Assembly: GCA_041628815.1 (NCBI GenBank)
Contig: JBFKOL010000230.1
Location: 1 to 7,096 of the forward strand
Source of the DNA: JBFKOL01 sp041628815
GTDB lineage: Bacteria; Bacteroidota; Bacteroidia; Chitinophagales; Saprospiraceae
DNA: 7,096 nt
Direction: 5' to 3'
Below, piece by piece: positions 5,582 through 7,096 of the stretch (within the stretch, counting starts at the first letter, position 1; every line of letters starts with the position of its first letter). Position numbers and translations under genes: made by a program. The notes under the pieces are model-generated. The model was not told where the DNA came from. It ran no database searches and saw only the letters and a list, made by a program, of their open reading frames with translations.

Positions 5582-7096
5582 TTATTTCTGCAGATACTTG
5601 GGTGGCCGTCGATGGAGTGTGGATTGTTCGTAGGCGTAGGCCATGGCAATGAGTGATGACTCGCTCCAGGCTGACCCGAAGAAGGAAATACCTATAGGCA
5701 ATTCTTCAATAAAACCCATAGGCACGGTGATATTGGGGTATCCGGCATGTGCTGCCGGCGAAGATGATCCAAGACTGAAGTTATCGCCATTGATCAAATC
5801 CGTTTTCCAAGCTGGACCACCTGTCGGGGCAATGATGGCATCTACGTTCAGGGATTTCAATATACGATCTATGCCCTTTTCAGTGCTACCCTTTTTCATC
5901 CTGTCGAGAGTTTCGAGATATTCACTCGAAGTGACGTCGCTTTTTTCGGCCGCCTGTTCGAGATATTCTTGCCCGAAATATCTCAATTCATCAGGATCGT
6001 TGTTGTTAAAAGCTATCAGGTCGTCGATGGACCTTATGGGTGCATCTTCGCCAAGAGAGGCGAAGTATTTATTTAAGCCATCCTTGTATTCATAGAGCAT
6101 TACCTGGAAAGAGTCGCCAGATGTATTGGTTTCCGAAATGGTGTCGATTTCGATGACTTCGGCACCCAATGACGTGATTTTTTCCACAGCTGCCTGCATC
6201 AGGCTATCCACTTTCTTGTGCCGCCCTCGTATTGATGTATAATACGCCAGGCGCTTACCGCGAAGGCCCTCGGGATCCAAAAAAACCGTGTAGTCACCAT
6301 AAAAAAGCGCAGATTCGACAAGTGTCTTTGGGTCATTGGGATCGGGACCGGCCATGACCCCAAGACAAATTGCAGCATCTTCTACGGTGCGCGCCATTGG
6401 ACCGGCACTGTCCTGCGTGAAGGAAATGGGTATGATGCCGTCACGCGAGATGAGTCCTACGGTCGGTTTTATTCCAACTATACCATTGGTAGTAGACGGG
6501 CAAACGATCGATCCATTGGTTTCAGTACCTATAGCGACTATACACAAGCTAGCTGCCACAGCTGCTCCAGAACCCGAACTAGAACCACACGTGTTTCGGT
6601 CAAGGACGTAGGGATTTTTTGTTAGTCCACCTAGTCCGCTCCAGCCACTGGTGGATCTTTGTCCCCTGAAATTGGCCCACTCGCTGAGGTTGGTCTTGCC
6701 AAGAATGACAGCACCAGCTTCCCGCAATTTTGTCGTGATGAACGCATCATCGGGCGGCAGGCTGCCTTGTAAAGCTTTAGACCCCGCCGTCGTTGGCATA
6801 TTCCCAGTGTCAATGTTGTCTTTGAGTAGAACAGGAATTCCGTGCATGGGTCCACGCTGTTGGCCTTTCTTCCATTCTTCGTCCAATATTTTTGCCTCAT
6901 CCATAACGGTGGGATTAAGCGCGATGACCGAATTGATGGCAGGCCCGTTCCTGTCTATCATCTCGATGCGGTCCAAAAATGCCCGGACCAACTCTACAAT
7001 GGTCGTCGATCCTTCTTCGAACATTTTGCGAATTTGCGCGACGGTAATTTCTTCTATATCCATAGAATCCCGGGCATCACACGCCATCAGGGGAAG
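5582..7096 (-). CDS. amidase-signature hydrolase, probable exported lipoprotein, start outside the window
   Basis: About 504 residues are visible of an amidase-signature enzyme that hydrolyses C-N amide bonds. Numbering from the ATG at 7087, the Ser-cisSer-Lys triad is Lys89 in PVLLKDNID, Ser169 in CGSSSGSG and Ser193 in TETNGSIVCP. The 24-residue spacing of the two serines is as in known members. The sequence around the triad and the following KPTVGLISRDGIIPISFTQDS most resembles peptide-amidase-type members rather than GatA, and no gatB or gatC is nearby. The frame stays open through the window edge (Leu-Pro-Leu before the ATG). That makes LPLMAC a good lipobox, so the ATG at 7087 is probably inside a signal peptide and Cys3 would be the lipidated residue. 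The common GTETDGS is GTETNGS here (Asn191). The C-terminus is complete at HRRPPKYLQK. Substrate could be peptide amides or other amides in the periplasm. Confidence 0.92.
   Translation of the reverse strand, partial: LPLMACDARDSMDIEEITVAQIRKMFEEGSTTIVELVRAFLDRIEMIDRNGPAINSVIALNPTVMDEAKILDEEWKKGQQRGPMHGIPVLLKDNIDTGNMPTTAGSKALQGSLPPDDAFITTKLREAGAVILGKTNLSEWANFRGQRSTSGWSGLGGLTKNPYVLDRNTCGSSSGSGAAVAASLCIVAIGTETNGSIVCPSTTNGIVGIKPTVGLISRDGIIPISFTQDSAGPMARTVEDAAICLGVMAGPDPNDPKTLVESALFYGDYTVFLDPEGLRGKRLAYYTSIRGRHKKVDSLMQAAVEKITSLGAEVIEIDTISETNTSGDSFQVMLYEYKDGLNKYFASLGEDAPIRSIDDLIAFNNNDPDELRYFGQEYLEQAAEKSDVTSSEYLETLDRMKKGSTEKGIDRILKSLNVDAIIAPTGGPAWKTDLINGDNFSLGSSSPAAHAGYPNITVPMGFIEELPIGISFFGSAWSESSLIAMAYAYEQSTLHRRPPKYLQK

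Noticed and set aside
5643..6095. Plus-strand open frame of 150 codons inside the amidase gene
   Set aside because: It is antisense to conserved amidase coding sequence and has no recognisable features.
5582..7096. Assignment of the amidase as GatA (tRNA amidotransferase subunit A)
   Set aside because: Sequence around the triad resembles peptide-amidase types, a probable lipobox implies export, and no gatB or gatC is present.

Overview
The window looks like a stretch of ordinary chromosome from a member of the Bacteroidota, probably an aquatic or soil Cytophagales/Flavobacteriia-type organism. This is inferred from the intergenic DNA, where two gene starts are preceded by the Bacteroidota -7 promoter motif TAnnTTTG. 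Shine-Dalgarno-like sequences are absent before most genes, and lipoprotein signals (L-x-x-C) occur on two products. The protein families and base composition also fit. The genus cannot be named from this sequence. No RNA gene, insertion sequence, phage gene, CRISPR array or long repeat was seen.

Layout, left to right. Positions 1-705 (minus strand) hold a small two-gene operon: a cupin metalloprotein (340-705) followed by a glyoxalase/VOC-fold metalloprotein (1-343, running off the left edge). The cupin stop and the VOC GTG start overlap as GTGA. Positions 809-1255 (minus) encode a small cysteine-rich lipoprotein of unknown function. It is divergent from a CPA1-family Na+(or K+)/H+ antiporter at 1378-2622 (plus). 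The antiporter converges on a 322-residue alpha/alpha-toroid protein at 2778-3746 (minus). That protein belongs to the 'prenyltransferase/squalene oxidase repeat' group, has no assigned function and carries a suggestive metal-site pattern. Positions 3952-5304 (minus) encode a MepA-like MATE multidrug/cation exporter. Positions 5582-7096 (minus) encode an amidase-signature hydrolase whose true start lies outside the window and which is probably an exported lipoprotein.

Five of the seven genes (VOC, cupin, toroid protein, MATE, amidase) lie on the minus strand with the lipoprotein; only the antiporter is on the plus strand. Apart from the cupin-VOC pair the genes are separated by 100-280 bp gaps, several holding hairpins, so they are probably transcribed mostly as single units. 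No clear common pathway links them. Possible themes are envelope and ion homeostasis or detoxification (antiporter, MATE exporter, VOC/cupin enzymes), but this is only a loose grouping.

I did not find convincing evidence of a new multi-gene system. The best lead is the toroid protein at 2778-3746: its K-x-x-D-x-C stretch followed by a GGF...HSSLHS stretch resembles the zinc site of protein prenyltransferase beta subunits.
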